Under the pieces are notes generated by a model that ran no database searches, was not told the origin of the DNA, and worked only from the letters and a program-made list of their open reading frames with translations. A stretch of 26,754 nucleotides of DNA from Paenibacillus sp. JCM 18996 (GTDB taxonomy: Bacteria > Bacillota > Bacilli > Paenibacillales > NBRC-103111). The stretch is taken from assembly GCA_001313085.1 (NCBI GenBank), contig BBFE01000050.1:1-26754 (forward strand). The letters run 5' to 3'. The translations under genes and the position numbers were made by a program. This document shows, piece by piece, positions 16,874 to 25,467 of the stretch (positions are counted from its first letter, which is position 1; each line of letters begins with the position of its first letter).

Positions 16874-17356
16874 ATGTACAAGCTGATTTTATATCTCATG
16901 CTCACGGTATTTGCCATGACGGTGTACGCCCTTGAAATCGATGAACAAATTTCGATGAACGCCTTGTTTCAAGGCAAACACGGGGTGGACAGAGCCGTCC
17001 ATGCGGCGGCTCAACAGACCGATGCTGCCAAGCTGGCTCGCGGGATCTATTCTATTGATCCTTTGAAGGCGCGACTCGCTATGGACCAATATCTGCAATC
17101 GAACCTTTCATTGGACGCGCAGAATCGTCCTCTGCCCGGAACATTTCTTCAATCTCCCGCAGTAATAGAAGTGTTTAAAATCGTAAACGAGAATGAAAAT
17201 TTTCCCTACACTTATACTAACGCAGCTTACGGATATACGGTAACCCTGAAGAAGCCGGGAGTAATCCTTATCGTCAGGATGGAATATCCGGGAACTTATA
17301 AAGTATTGCAGCCGATTGTCTGGCATATTAAAGGAGCCGCCGAAATAGTTTATTAA
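16874..17356 (+). CDS. TadE/TadG-like pseudopilin-type protein, last gene of pilus operon
   Basis: Intact frame of 160 residues from ATG 16874. An N-terminal helix (LILYLMLTVFAMTVYAL) leads into EIDEQISMNALFQGKHGVDRAVHAAAQQTD, which resembles the post-helix segment of Firmicute pilus-locus proteins (small residues in an amphipathic helix), and a C-terminal beta-rich part (GYTVTLKKPGVILIVRMEYPG). No Cys and no cleavage motif. An AGGAGG lies 21-26 bases upstream and GGGTGAG is closer. The operon ends here; the next hairpin is the shared terminator at 17416-17451. Confidence 0.5.
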   Translation: MYKLILYLMLTVFAMTVYALEIDEQISMNALFQGKHGVDRAVHAAAQQTDAAKLARGIYSIDPLKARLAMDQYLQSNLSLDAQNRPLPGTFLQSPAVIEVFKIVNENENFPYTYTNAAYGYTVTLKKPGVILIVRMEYPGTYKVLQPIVWHIKGAAEIVY

Positions 17357-17415
17357 TGTCTCACTCACGGTTGATACATTCGGCTCAGCCGCTCCTTCGC
17401 GGACAAAGCTTATAT

Positions 17416-17451
17416 AAAAAAAACAGAAACCCCCAAAACAGTTGGGGGTTT
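17416..17451. terminator. strong hairpin terminator between converging pilus operon and hupE-like gene
   Basis: AAACCCCCAA (17427-17436) pairs perfectly with TTGGGGGTTT (17442-17451). On the minus strand an 8-T tract (the A run 17416-17423) follows, making a classical terminator for the hupE-like gene. On the plus strand the T tract is short, so termination there is less sure. Confidence 0.75.
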
Positions 17452-17536
17452 GCTAGTTGTTATCCGCACGAAATCTTGTTCGGCGTTCGGCGTTAGCCGT
17501 CCCACGCCTTCGTCCGGCATAGCGAAACCTTAGGTT

Positions 17537-18659
17537 TCATGACAAGCGCATGGGCAGCCATCCTATTCTTTCCAAGAGCCAGTAAAAGGCTACAGCAAAA
17601 AATAGCTGAAGACGCTCCTAACAGAATATATCTGTACCAGGAATATTTGCGCAGCTGCAGCAGCATGGGCAGGACTACAAACACAATCCCCATTTGACCG
17701 GCCTCCACTCCCAGATTAAAAGACAGCAACGAAGAAATAAAATACTGCTGTGGCAGTCCTATCTCCCCGAGAGCCCCGGCAAAGCCCATTCCGTGCACAA
17801 GCCCGAATCCGAAAGTAAGCAGCAACCTTTTGGCTGTCCGTTTGAAAAAAATAAATTTTCCGCCGCCACATAACAGATGGAAAGCGCAATAACGGCCTCA
17901 ACCCAGGAAGCTGGCGGATTGATAACTCCTGAGGCCGCAAGGATCAAGGTGACACTGTGGGAGATCGTAAATGCCGTTACAATTTTGATAACATCCATAA
18001 ACCGTACGGCAGCCACAATCAACGACAACAAAAAATAAGATATGGTCATATCCCGTTATAATATGCTTGATCCCCAGCATGAAGTAGGTCCATAGAGAGT
18101 CCAGCATGCCCGGAGATGCATCCTTTGAAAATGGTACGTCCGGCTGGAAGCGCTCATTACCGACTGATCCATATCCTGGCCATCGATCCAGAGCACAAAA
18201 TTCCAATGATTGGGATCCGCATCATCGAACAGCAGATCGTACTTGAGCGTCAGATCCGAGATTTCCTTTGAAAAGGTGTACTTGAGCTGGAATACAATCC
18301 CCGGAATCGTTTCTTTTTTTTCCGATTTATCAATCGTCAGAAGCTTCATGGAGAGCGGTTCCCCGTTTTGGGAGAGCACAATCTTTTTTCCTTAAATAAT
18401 CCTCGACTTCAGCCTTACGCCCATTCAACTCCCCTAAATCCAACTGCTTGTCATGGTCAGTATCAAAAAAAACAGCAAGCTGCGTTCGGGGATAAAGAGC
18501 TCGTAATCTACCGTGCTTATACCCAGAGTCAACGTGGAATATCCGTTATTGATCGGATGGGACAGCGCGGGATGCACACGTGCCACAAGCCCAAAAAAAG
18601 CAAAACCGCGAGGAACAAAAAAAAGAACAGAGAGAAATACGATAAACAAGACGATTCAT
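17537..18659 (-). CDS. HupE/UreJ_2-family membrane protein with EF-hand loop, about eight indels
   Basis: Reassembled across frames from ATG 18659 (behind GAGGTG) this is a secreted-domain plus membrane protein. Order: signal peptide (MNRLVYRISLCSFLFLA), a beta-rich extracytoplasmic region (YSTLTLGISTVDYELFIPER), an EF-hand loop DTDHDKQLDLGE (about 18429-18464), then HupE core segments: GIKHIITGYDHILFL, TAFTISHSVTLILAASG, ASWVEAVIALSICYVAAEN, LTFGFGLVHGMGFAG. The likely end is AVAFYWLLERIGWLPMRLS with TGA at 17537-17539. The conserved His in these helices suggest metal transport (nickel or cobalt), not proven. Breaks are at 18617-18624, 18593-18599, 18465-18472, 18384-18389, a lost G near 18120, 18031-18036, 17845-17851 and 17597-17602. 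Confidence 0.75.
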
Positions 18660-18817
18660 TAGGCACCTCGATTTTGTAAAAAAAAGATGGAATATGGATA
18701 GAATTTTTTTTCTGCAATGATATAGAATGTACTACAAATAAAAAAATTTCCTGTCTAAAAAACTTTAATTGATAGATTTATTTTTATTCCAGATGATTTT
18801 TTTAAGGAGGTCCATCT

Positions 18818-19196
18818 ATGCTGCGATTGGGAGAGAAGGTTTATATCGTCGCCGACAGCTTCGAACAGAATCTGCCGGTTGGAGATTATGGCTATATTAT
18901 CGCTTATGAAAGGAACGCTGACAACGTCTTTGATTATGTAGTCCGGGTGCCGAAAATGAGCAGAACCTATTACGTGCCGGCAGAGGACATCGAGCTGGAA
19001 GAAGTACTGCTGCAGAAGGAGGCCGACCGCCTGGAGCGGGAAGCTTTGATAGACTTCGCGTTGGCTACGAAGAACGAAGAGTTGTTCCGCAGAATCATGA
19101 ACGGCGGGAATGTCGAAGCGGCGGAGGAAAAAAAGCAAGGAAGTGCAGAGCCAGCAGGACTTCGTGAGGCAGATTAATTTGAGAGCGTGGATTTAA
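18818..19196 (+). CDS. conserved small soluble protein next to gatCAB, unknown function, one frameshift
   Basis: ATG 18818 follows a perfect AAGGAGG (18804-18810). The first 60 residues form a small beta domain (MLRLGEKVYIVADSFEQNLP, GDYGYIIAYERNADNVFDYV, RTYYVPAEDIELEEVLLQKE), followed by a charged helix with ALIDFALATKNEELFRRIMN. As read it ends at 19177. The 7-A run 19128-19134 is likely one too long: with six A the tail becomes KSKEVQSQQDFVRQINLRAWI and stops at 19194-19196, which looks native. I recognise this as a protein kept beside gat genes in Paenibacillaceae but know no function. It has its own terminator. Confidence 0.65.
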
Positions 19197-19219
19197 TTAA
19201 TCTGTCGCAACCTTTTGAG

Positions 19220-19254
19220 CCCTTTGAGGAGACGGACTCCCCAAAGGGTTTTTT
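19220..19254 (+). terminator. intrinsic terminator before the gatCAB operon
   Basis: CCCTTTG (19220-19226) pairs with CAAAGGG (19242-19248), extended by GGAG/CTCC, followed by 6 T. Confidence 0.75.
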
Positions 19255-19342
19255 GCCGTCCGTGCGGGAGAGCCGCGATTTTACCGGGTACGCACACCGA
19301 TTGTACTGCTGCCTGGCGCTGACAATCGGCTCAAAGGCGGAA

Positions 19343-19370
19343 TTGAGTTCCCTCAGCCATAGGCTATAAT
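19343..19370 (+). promoter_or_regulatory. sigma-A-type promoter of gatCAB
   Basis: TTGAGT (19343-19348), a 16-nt spacer and a perfect TATAAT (19365-19370), 41 bases before the gatC start. The stretch between the previous terminator and this promoter shows nothing else. Confidence 0.6.
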
Positions 19371-19411
19371 ATTAAGAATGAGTTTGTGATAAGAGAGGTG
19401 CGTACAAAAAA

Positions 19412-19702
19412 ATGAGCATTACCGTCAATGACGTGGAGCATGTCGCCAAACTGGCGAGGCTGGATCTCACCGAAGAGGAAAAAAAACAACAGTTCACCGG
19501 ACAGCTGAACGCGATCCTTAAATACGCGGAGCAGTTGAACGGTTTAGATACGGAAGGCGTTGAGCCGACAAGCCATGCTATGCCGGTATTCAATGTGGTA
19601 AGAGAAGACGAGGTTCGTCCGTCAGCTCCGCTGGATAAAGTGTTCTTGAACGCTCCGGAGGAAGAAGACGGTCAATTTAAAGTTCCGGCAGTTTTGGAAT
19701 AA
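19412..19702 (+). CDS. gatC: Asp-tRNAAsn/Glu-tRNAGln amidotransferase subunit C
   Basis: The 96-residue GatC stabilises the GatAB complex that converts Glu-tRNAGln to Gln-tRNAGln in the cytoplasm, needed in bacteria that lack GlnRS. Family landmarks: VNDVEHVAKLARLDLTEEE, LNAILKYAEQLNGLDTEGVEP, and the end DGQFKVPAVLE. The frame is open, but the 8-A run 19479-19486 encodes EEKKQQF where EEKQQF is usual, so it may hold three extra bases. ATG 19412 follows GAGAGGTG, with a spacer that contains a 7-A run. It is first in gatC-gatA-gatB, separated from gatA by a direct repeat. Confidence 0.9.
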   Translation: MSITVNDVEHVAKLARLDLTEEEKKQQFTGQLNAILKYAEQLNGLDTEGVEPTSHAMPVFNVVREDEVRPSAPLDKVFLNAPEEEDGQFKVPAVLE

Positions 19703-19774
19703 TCTGCAACCGCTGCGCCAAGAATAGCGCCGGTTGTCAGAAATCTGCAACCGCTGCGCCAAGAATAACGCCGG
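19701..19774 (+). repeat. tandem direct repeat, 33 bp, period 41, between gatC and gatA
   Basis: The 33 bases at 19701-19733 (AATCTGCAACCGCTGCGCCA and on) recur at 19742-19774 with one mismatch (AGCGCC versus AACGCC). The first copy starts inside the gatC stop codon. The repeat fills the gap before the gatA RBS, so it may be a local duplication without function. Confidence 0.8.
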
Positions 19775-19797
19775 CGAACATTTGAAGGGGGGCCCCT

Positions 19798-21255
19798 GTG
19801 TTGTCTTTGTTCGATCATACACTTCAGGAATTACACACCCGCCTGCGGAATAAGGAAATTTCCGTTTCCGACTTGGTGGATCAATCGTACCAAAGAATCA
19901 ACGAGGTAGATTCAAAGGTCAGAGCTTTTCTGACTCTGGACGAAGAAAACGCGAGAAATACCGCCAAAGAACTGGACAAGTCCCTGGAAAGCTCAGAGCG
20001 CGGGATTTTATTCGGCCTGCCTGCGGGGGTAAAAGATAACATCGTGACCGAAGGGCTAAGAACAACCTGCTCCAGCAAGTTTCTGTCCGACTTCGTCCCG
20101 ATTTATGACGCTGCCGTTATGAAGAAGCTGAAGAAGGCGCAGGCCATAACCGTCGGCAAGCTCAACATGGACGAATTTGCAATGGGCGGCTCCAACGAGA
20201 ACTCCGCTTTTCACCCGACCCACAATCCATGGAACCTGGATTATGTGCCAGGGGGATCCAGCGGCGGATCGGCCGCTGCCGTGGCCGCCGGAGAAGTATA
20301 CTTCTCTCTCGGTTCCGATACGGGAGCTCCATCCGCCAGCCGGCCGCGTATTGCGGCATCGTCGGCATGAAGCCCACTTACGGGTTGGTTTCCCGTTTCG
20401 GACTTGTGGCGTTCGCCTCCTCCCTCGACCAGATCGGTCCGCTGACCAAGAACGTTGAAGACAACGCTTATGTGCTGCAGGCGATTGCAGGCCATGATCC
20501 GATGGACTCCACTTCCGCCAAAGTGGACATACCTGATTATCTCAGCGCGTTAACGGGCGACGTGAAGGGACTGCGGATCGCCGTTCCTAAAGAATATATA
20601 GGCAAGGGGATCGATCCCAAAGTCAAAGAAACAGTGCTGCAAGCGCTGAAAGTGTTGGAGGGACTGGGCGCAACCGTGCATGAGATTTCCACGCCTCATT
20701 CCGAATATGCGGTTGCAACCTATTACTTGCTGGCGTCCTCCGAAGCGTCCTCCAACCTCGCCCGATACGACGGCGTAAGGTATGGAGTGCGTACCGACAA
20801 CGCCGATAACCTGCTCGAGCTGTATCACAGATCCAGAAGCGAAGGCTTCGGACCCGAAGTGAAGCGCCGGATCATGCTGGGCACCTATGCCCTGAGCTCC
20901 GGTTATTATGATGCTTATTACAAGAAAGCTCAGCAGGTGCGCACCCTCATAAAAAAAGCGATTTTGATAAAGCGTTCGAAGAATACGACGTCGTGATAGG
21001 GCCGACCGCTCCCACCGCCGCCTTCAAGCTGGGTGAACAAGTGGACGATCCGCTGACCATGTATTTGAACGATATCCTGACGATACCCGTCAATTTGGCC
21101 GGAGTGCTGCAATCAGCGTCCCATGCGGATTTGCGGACGGTATGCCGGTGGGCCTGCAAATTATCGGCAAGGCTTTGGACGAATCGACCATCTTGCGCGT
21201 GGCTCACGCGTTTGAGCAGAATACAGACTATCATAAGCAGCGTCCCCAACTGTAG
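19798..21255 (+). CDS. gatA: Glu-tRNAGln amidotransferase subunit A (glutamine amidase), three frameshifts
   Basis: Amidase-signature enzyme that frees ammonia from glutamine for the GatB transamidation. The Ser-cisSer-Lys catalytic set is seen: Lys in [11 protein letters not shown], the Gly/Ser stretch [14 protein letters not shown], and the Ser region SDTG(G)[10 protein letters not shown]. Further landmarks are [24 protein letters not shown] and the end [13 protein letters not shown]. Breaks: a G missing at 20321-20330 (GGGAGCTCC should be GGGAGGCTCC), the 7-A run 20951-20957 (five give [13 protein letters not shown]) and a C missing at 21106-21108 ([13 protein letters not shown] expected). 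GTG 19798 follows GAAGGGGGG. gatB begins 30 bases downstream. Confidence 0.9.
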
Positions 21256-21284
21256 GTTGCAGATGGCAGGAGGTTATCGGTAAC

Positions 21285-22732
21285 ATGGCCATAGGCAAAT
21301 ACGAAACGGTCATCGGACTCGAGGTGCACGTGGAGCTGCACACGAACTCCAAGATTTTTTTGCGGCTGTTCGACCTCATTTGGTGCTCCCGCTAATACAC
21401 ATACGTGCCCGATCTGTCTGGGACATCCGGGAGTTCTTCCGGTGCTGAACCGCCAGGCGGTCGATTATGCGATGAAAGCGGCAATGGCCTGAACTGTGAG
21501 ATCGCGGCCGAGACGAAATTTGACCGTAAAAAACTACTTCTATCCCGATTCCCCGAAAGCTTATCAAATCTCGCAGTACGATAAGCCGATCGGAGAGAAC
21601 GGCTGGATCGAAATCGAAGTGAACGGCGAAACGAAGCGCATCGGCATTACAAGGCTTCACCTTGAGGAAGACGCCGGTAAATTGACCCACGTGGATGGAG
21701 GTTATGCCTCACTCGTGGATTTTAACCGCGTGGGCACTCCTTTGGTTGAGATTGTGTCGGAGCCCGACCTTCGCAGCCTGAAGAAGCGAAAGCCTACTTG
21801 GAAAAGCTGAAGGCCATCATGCAGTACTGCGAAGTTTCCGATGTGAAAATGGAGGAAGGCTCACTGCGCTGTGACGCCAACGTGTCTATCCGTCCTTACG
21901 GCCAGGAAAAAAAATTTGGCCAGAGGACCGAGCTCAAGAATATGAACTCATTCCGCGGAGTGCAGCGAGGATTGGAATATGAAGAGATCCGTCAGGCGGA
22001 AGCACTCGACAGCGGCAACCGGGTGATCCAGGAAACGAGACGCTGGGATGACGCCCAAGGAAAGACGATTGCTATGCGAAGCAAGGAAGAAGCTCACGAT
22101 TACCGTTATTTCCCGGATCCGGATTTGGTCAAGCTTTATATCGACCAGGAGTGGAAGGATTCTATCAGAGCTACGATTCCCGAGCTGCCGGACGCCCGCA
22201 AAGCGCGCTACGCAGCGGAGTACGGACTGCCGGCCTATGATGCGGGGGTAATAACCTCATCCAAGAAAATGGCTGACCTTTTCGAGGAAAGCTTATCTTA
22301 CACGAAGGACGCTAAAGCTGTATCCAACTGGATTATGGGTGAGCTGTCAGGCTATTTGAACGCGAACAGCCTGGAGCTTGATGACGTAAAAAATCACCGG
22401 CAAAGGGATGGGCGAACTGATCGGCTTGATCGAAAAAAGGTACGATTTCGAACAAAATCGCCAAAACCGTGTTCAAAGAGTTGATTGAAACCGGCAAGGC
22501 GCCGCAGCAAATTGTGGAAGAGCAGGGCTTGGTGCAGATCAGCGACGAAGGTGCGATCAAGGCGATTGTCGACACGATCGTTGACAACAATCCTCAGTCA
22601 GTGGCGGATTTCAAGGCGGGTAAAGAAAAAAGCGGTAGGGTTTTTTTGGTAGGACAAGTGATGAAAGAGACCAAAGGCAAAGCCAATCCCGGCTTGGTGA
22701 ACAAGCTGATTTTGGAAAGACTGAACAGTTAA
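21285..22732 (+). CDS. gatB: Glu-tRNAGln/Asp-tRNAAsn amidotransferase subunit B, multiple frameshifts
   Basis: The tRNA-binding kinase-like subunit that activates and amidates Glu-tRNAGln. It begins [20 protein letters not shown] and carries the GatB core ([59 protein letters not shown]) and the C-terminal tRNA-binding GatB/YqeY tail ([20 protein letters not shown]). Breaks: 21355-21361 (T7 vs 6), a C lost at 21488, 21528-21533 (A6 vs 5), a C lost near 21777, 22388-22393 and 22433-22438 (A6 vs 5). The 8-A run 21907-21914 adds a Lys, and 22626-22631 plus 22641-22647 cancel, changing EKAVGFLVGQ to [14 protein letters not shown] 21285 follows AGGAGG. Seven or more hits in one essential gene. Confidence 0.9.
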
Positions 22733-22742
22733 TGCATCGCTG

Positions 22743-22767
22743 GTGCATCCTCGGAGCGGGGATGCAC
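22743..22767. other. perfect hairpin after gatB
   Basis: GTGCATCC (22743-22750) and GGATGCAC (22760-22767) pair perfectly around a 9-nt loop, 10 bases after the gatB stop. There is no T tract, so it may be a weak or Rho-independent-like end or an mRNA stabiliser. The rest of 22768-22905 shows nothing I can name. Confidence 0.5.
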
Positions 22768-22905
22768 ATTTCGACGCCGGCTTAAGCTCGAAGTGACATC
22801 CGCACGATAAAACTGATCGGGGGTTTCGGACTGGTTTTCGTTTGTCAAAACGAGCCGCGCCGCTAACCCTCTTCGCATTTTCTCCTGCGGCTATCGCTTC
22901 TGTCA

Positions 22906-22936
22906 TTGACAAATAGAAAAAAACTAACCGTAGAAT
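22906..22936 (+). promoter_or_regulatory. candidate sigma-A promoter of perR
   Basis: TTGACA (22906-22911) and TAGAAT (22931-22936). The 19-nt spacer holds a 7-A run; if that run is two bases too long, spacing would be the ideal 17. Confidence 0.5.
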
Positions 22937-23046
22937 AGATGGAACAAAACAATTCCGCGCTATTAGATCTCTGCAGAGACTTGGAAACGATCCGGGTCCT
23001 TTACGTATTGTTCGATAAATATAATAAAGCAATGGAGGTGGACAGA

Positions 23047-23490
23047 ATGAAGACGGAGCTTGAACGCGCGTTGAACAAATTGAAAATGTCAGGTGTAAGA
23101 ATGACTCCCCAACGGCATGCCATTCTCGCTTATTTGCTTCAGACGATGTCCCATCCTACGGCTGATGAAATATACAAAGCTTTGGAACAGCGTTTTCCAA
23201 GCATGAGCGTCGCCACCGTGTACAATAACCTTAAGCTGTTTATAGAAGCGGGGCTTGTCCGTGAATTGACCTACGGCGACGATTCCAGACGGTTCGACGC
23301 CGACATGACGGACCATTACCATGCCATATGCGAGCGCTGCGGCACAATCGCCGATTTCGAATATCCGCCGCTGCATCAGGTGGAGCAAACGGCTTCCGCC
23401 GAGACCGGCTTCTCCGTAAGGGGCCACCGCCTTGAGGTGTATGGCATCTGCAAGGCCTGCTCCGGCACGGAAGCAGCGCTCTCCCAATAA
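23047..23490 (+). CDS. perR: PerR, Fur-family peroxide-sensing repressor
   Basis: Intact frame of 147 residues from ATG 23047, behind GGAGGTGG; an in-frame upstream ATG at 22939 lacks an RBS. The winged-helix part runs through VRMTPQRHAILAYLL and SVATVYNNLKLFIEAGLV. Regulatory metal ligands His36, Asp84, His90, His92 and Asp103 correspond one-for-one to His37, Asp85, His91, His93 and Asp104 of B. subtilis PerR. Asp at the last position, instead of Fur's Glu, argues for peroxide sensing. The structural zinc Cys are C95, C98, C135 and C138. It represses oxidative stress genes and often itself. In B. subtilis, perR is followed by ygzB and ygxA, as here with one insertion. Confidence 0.92.
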   Translation: MKTELERALNKLKMSGVRMTPQRHAILAYLLQTMSHPTADEIYKALEQRFPSMSVATVYNNLKLFIEAGLVRELTYGDDSRRFDADMTDHYHAICERCGTIADFEYPPLHQVEQTASAETGFSVRGHRLEVYGICKACSGTEAALSQ

Positions 23491-23532
23491 ATAGGAATCT
23501 ACAAAACTATTATAATTGAACGAACCTCCCGG

Positions 23533-23547
23533 AATTATAGTATAATT
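23533..23547. promoter_or_regulatory. perfect 7-1-7 palindrome, Per/Fur-box-like, downstream of perR
   Basis: AATTATA G TATAATT is a perfect inverted repeat of the size and AT content of Per boxes (consensus TTATAATNATTATAA), though in a different register. It contains TATAAT (23541-23546), a possible -10 with TTGAAC at 23516-23521 (19-nt spacer). It lies 43 bases after the perR stop and 78 before the GH18 start. Confidence 0.4.
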
Positions 23548-23589
23548 AAACGTGTCCACTGCCCGAAACGGCGGCCGGCACGTTTTTTT
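23548..23589 (+). terminator. intrinsic terminator of perR, directly abutting the palindrome
   Basis: AAACGTG (23548-23554) pairs with CACGTTT (23579-23585), extended inward by GC-rich pairs, followed by 7 T (23583-23589) and a second T run soon after. Confidence 0.65.
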
Positions 23590-23624
23590 CTTTTTTTATT
23601 CTCAATATCAAAGGACGTGAATCC

Positions 23625-25354
23625 GTGACAGTCAGCTATGTCAGCACCAGGAAACGCATTATGCAGCTGCCGCGATATTTTTTTCCTGTTTTCTTTTGCG
23701 ATCTCTCTCTTGTTGTTCTGGGAATATCACCCGTCCTCGGAGCATAAGAACCCAACCTTTTCAGGCAATCCCAAACCGGTTTTCTATAAAGGAACATGCT
23801 CGATATTCCGGCGTCAGGGGAGAAGGAAGGGTTAAAACTGCCTTTTTTCCGCTGCCCAAAAAAATACATTGACTCCACTATGATATATGAAGAAAGCACA
23901 CAATCGGTCATTCTCACGTCTGCAGACAAAGTCATTCGGATGAAAAGCGGCGAGTTAACCGGGCTGGTCAATGAGAAGCCTTTTACACTCAAATCCCCGG
24001 TAGAGAAAAAAAGGACGGACAATTGTATGTGCCTGTTGAGCCTTTGGCGGATTTAACGAAAGTGAATGTCAGGGAGTCTCTTACAACCGGAGCCGTTATT
24101 TTGATGACGGAAGGGGAAGAGATTCATTGGGGGACAACCGCACGGAATGACAAGAAGCCGGATGCGACGATCCCTATGCGGGAAGAGCCTTCAATCAAAG
24201 CGCCGATCCTCGCGGATTTGAAGCAGCAGCAGAAAGTTATCGTATGGGAAGAGCAGAAGGATTGGTATAAAGTACAGCTGACGGAAGGTTATGTGGGATA
24301 CATCCAGAAAAGCAAGCTTGCCATGGACCAAACCGAGGTCATCCCAAAGAAGAATCCAAGCCGTTTCAAACCCCATGGAAGCCCGAAGGCGGTAAAATCA
24401 ATCTGACCTGGGAGCAGGTGTCGGACAAAAAAATCCGGATACGGCGGCAATCCCTCCCATGCCCGGTCTCAATGTGGTTTCTCCGACCTGGTTCCATTTG
24501 GCTGATACAGACGGGAACCTGAAAAAAAATTTGGCCGATCCCGCTATGTGAAATGGGCCCACGACAACCAACTGCAGGTATGGGCTCTGTTCAGCAACAG
24601 TTTTGACCCCAAAATCACGACTGAAGCTCTGTCCTCCTACGATAAGCGGATGAAAATGACAAAACAGCTGCTGGGTTTCGCTCAATCGTACGGGCTCCAG
24701 GGATTTAACATCGATTTTGAGAATGTGAATGTAAAAGATAAAGCGAACCTCGTCCAGCTTATGAGAGAAATGACGCCTCTTCTGCATGAGCAGGGGTTGA
24801 CGGTCTCTATGGACGTAACGCCCAAATCGAACAGCGGGATGTGGTCCCTGTTCTATGACCGCAAGGCGCTGGCGCAGACAGTCGATTATATGATGGTAAT
24901 GGCTTATGACGAGCATTGGGGTTCGAGTCCGGTAGCCGGCTCCGTCGCTTCTCTTCCTTGGGTGGAAAAGTCCGTTAGCCAGATCATCGCGCAGGACGCG
25001 GTACCGCCGTCGAAAATTATTTTAGGAGTCCCGTTCTACACAAGAATATGGACAGAAGAGCCCAAAGAGGGGAAAACCGCGGTTACATCCAAGGCCGTAT
25101 TTATGGAAACAGCAGCGAAACTCATCAACGAGAAGCAGCTCACCCCTGTATTTCAAGAGAATGTGAAGCAGAATTACGTCGAGTATCAGGAGGAAGGCAA
25201 GACCCTGAAAATTTGGCTGGAGGACAGCCGTTCCATGAAATCCAGAATCGAGTTGGTGAACAAGCTCAATCTGGCAGGTGTAGGTTCCTGGCGGAGAGGC
25301 TACGAGCTTCCGGAGATTTGGCCGGTGATCAAAGATGCGCTGGAAGGGAAATGA
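23625..25354 (+). CDS. GH18-family cell-wall protein with copper-amine-oxidase-like and SH3 domains, multiple frameshifts
   Basis: Secreted or membrane-anchored wall protein. Order: N-terminal membrane segment (RYFFLFSFAISLLLFW); a stalk/copper amine oxidase N-like domain (VILTSADKVIRMKSGELTG, then QLYVPVEPLADL); a bacterial SH3 domain (ATIPMREEPSIKAPILADL, WYKVQLTEGYVGYIQKS); and a GH18 barrel (NVVSPTWFHLAD, GLQGFNIDFENVN, VDYMMVMAYDEHWG, KIILGVPFYTR). In the GH18 DxxDxDxE motif the first two Asp are replaced (QGFNIDFE), but the DxE pair is kept, as in spore-related members. Breaks: 23678-23684, G lost at 23791, cancelling runs 23843-23848 and 23858-23864, 24006-24012, G lost near 24351, 24427-24433, C lost at 24540-24542. 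GTG 23625 follows AAAGGA. Confidence 0.8.
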
Positions 25355-25426
25355 GCATCGGAGAAAAAACCGTGTACCATGTAAATCTTCGAACTATGGT
25401 CCGGTTGTATTGCGGTCGAGCTTATT

Positions 25427-25458
25427 AAAAAAAAGCGGGGCCGCCTCCGCTTTTTTTT
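25427..25458. terminator. bidirectional terminator between GH18 gene and ygzB
   Basis: A8, GCGG-rich stem (25435-25438 with 25447-25450) and T8 (25451-25458), symmetrical on both strands. It ends both converging genes. Confidence 0.75.
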
Positions 25459-25467
25459 AGTATCATG

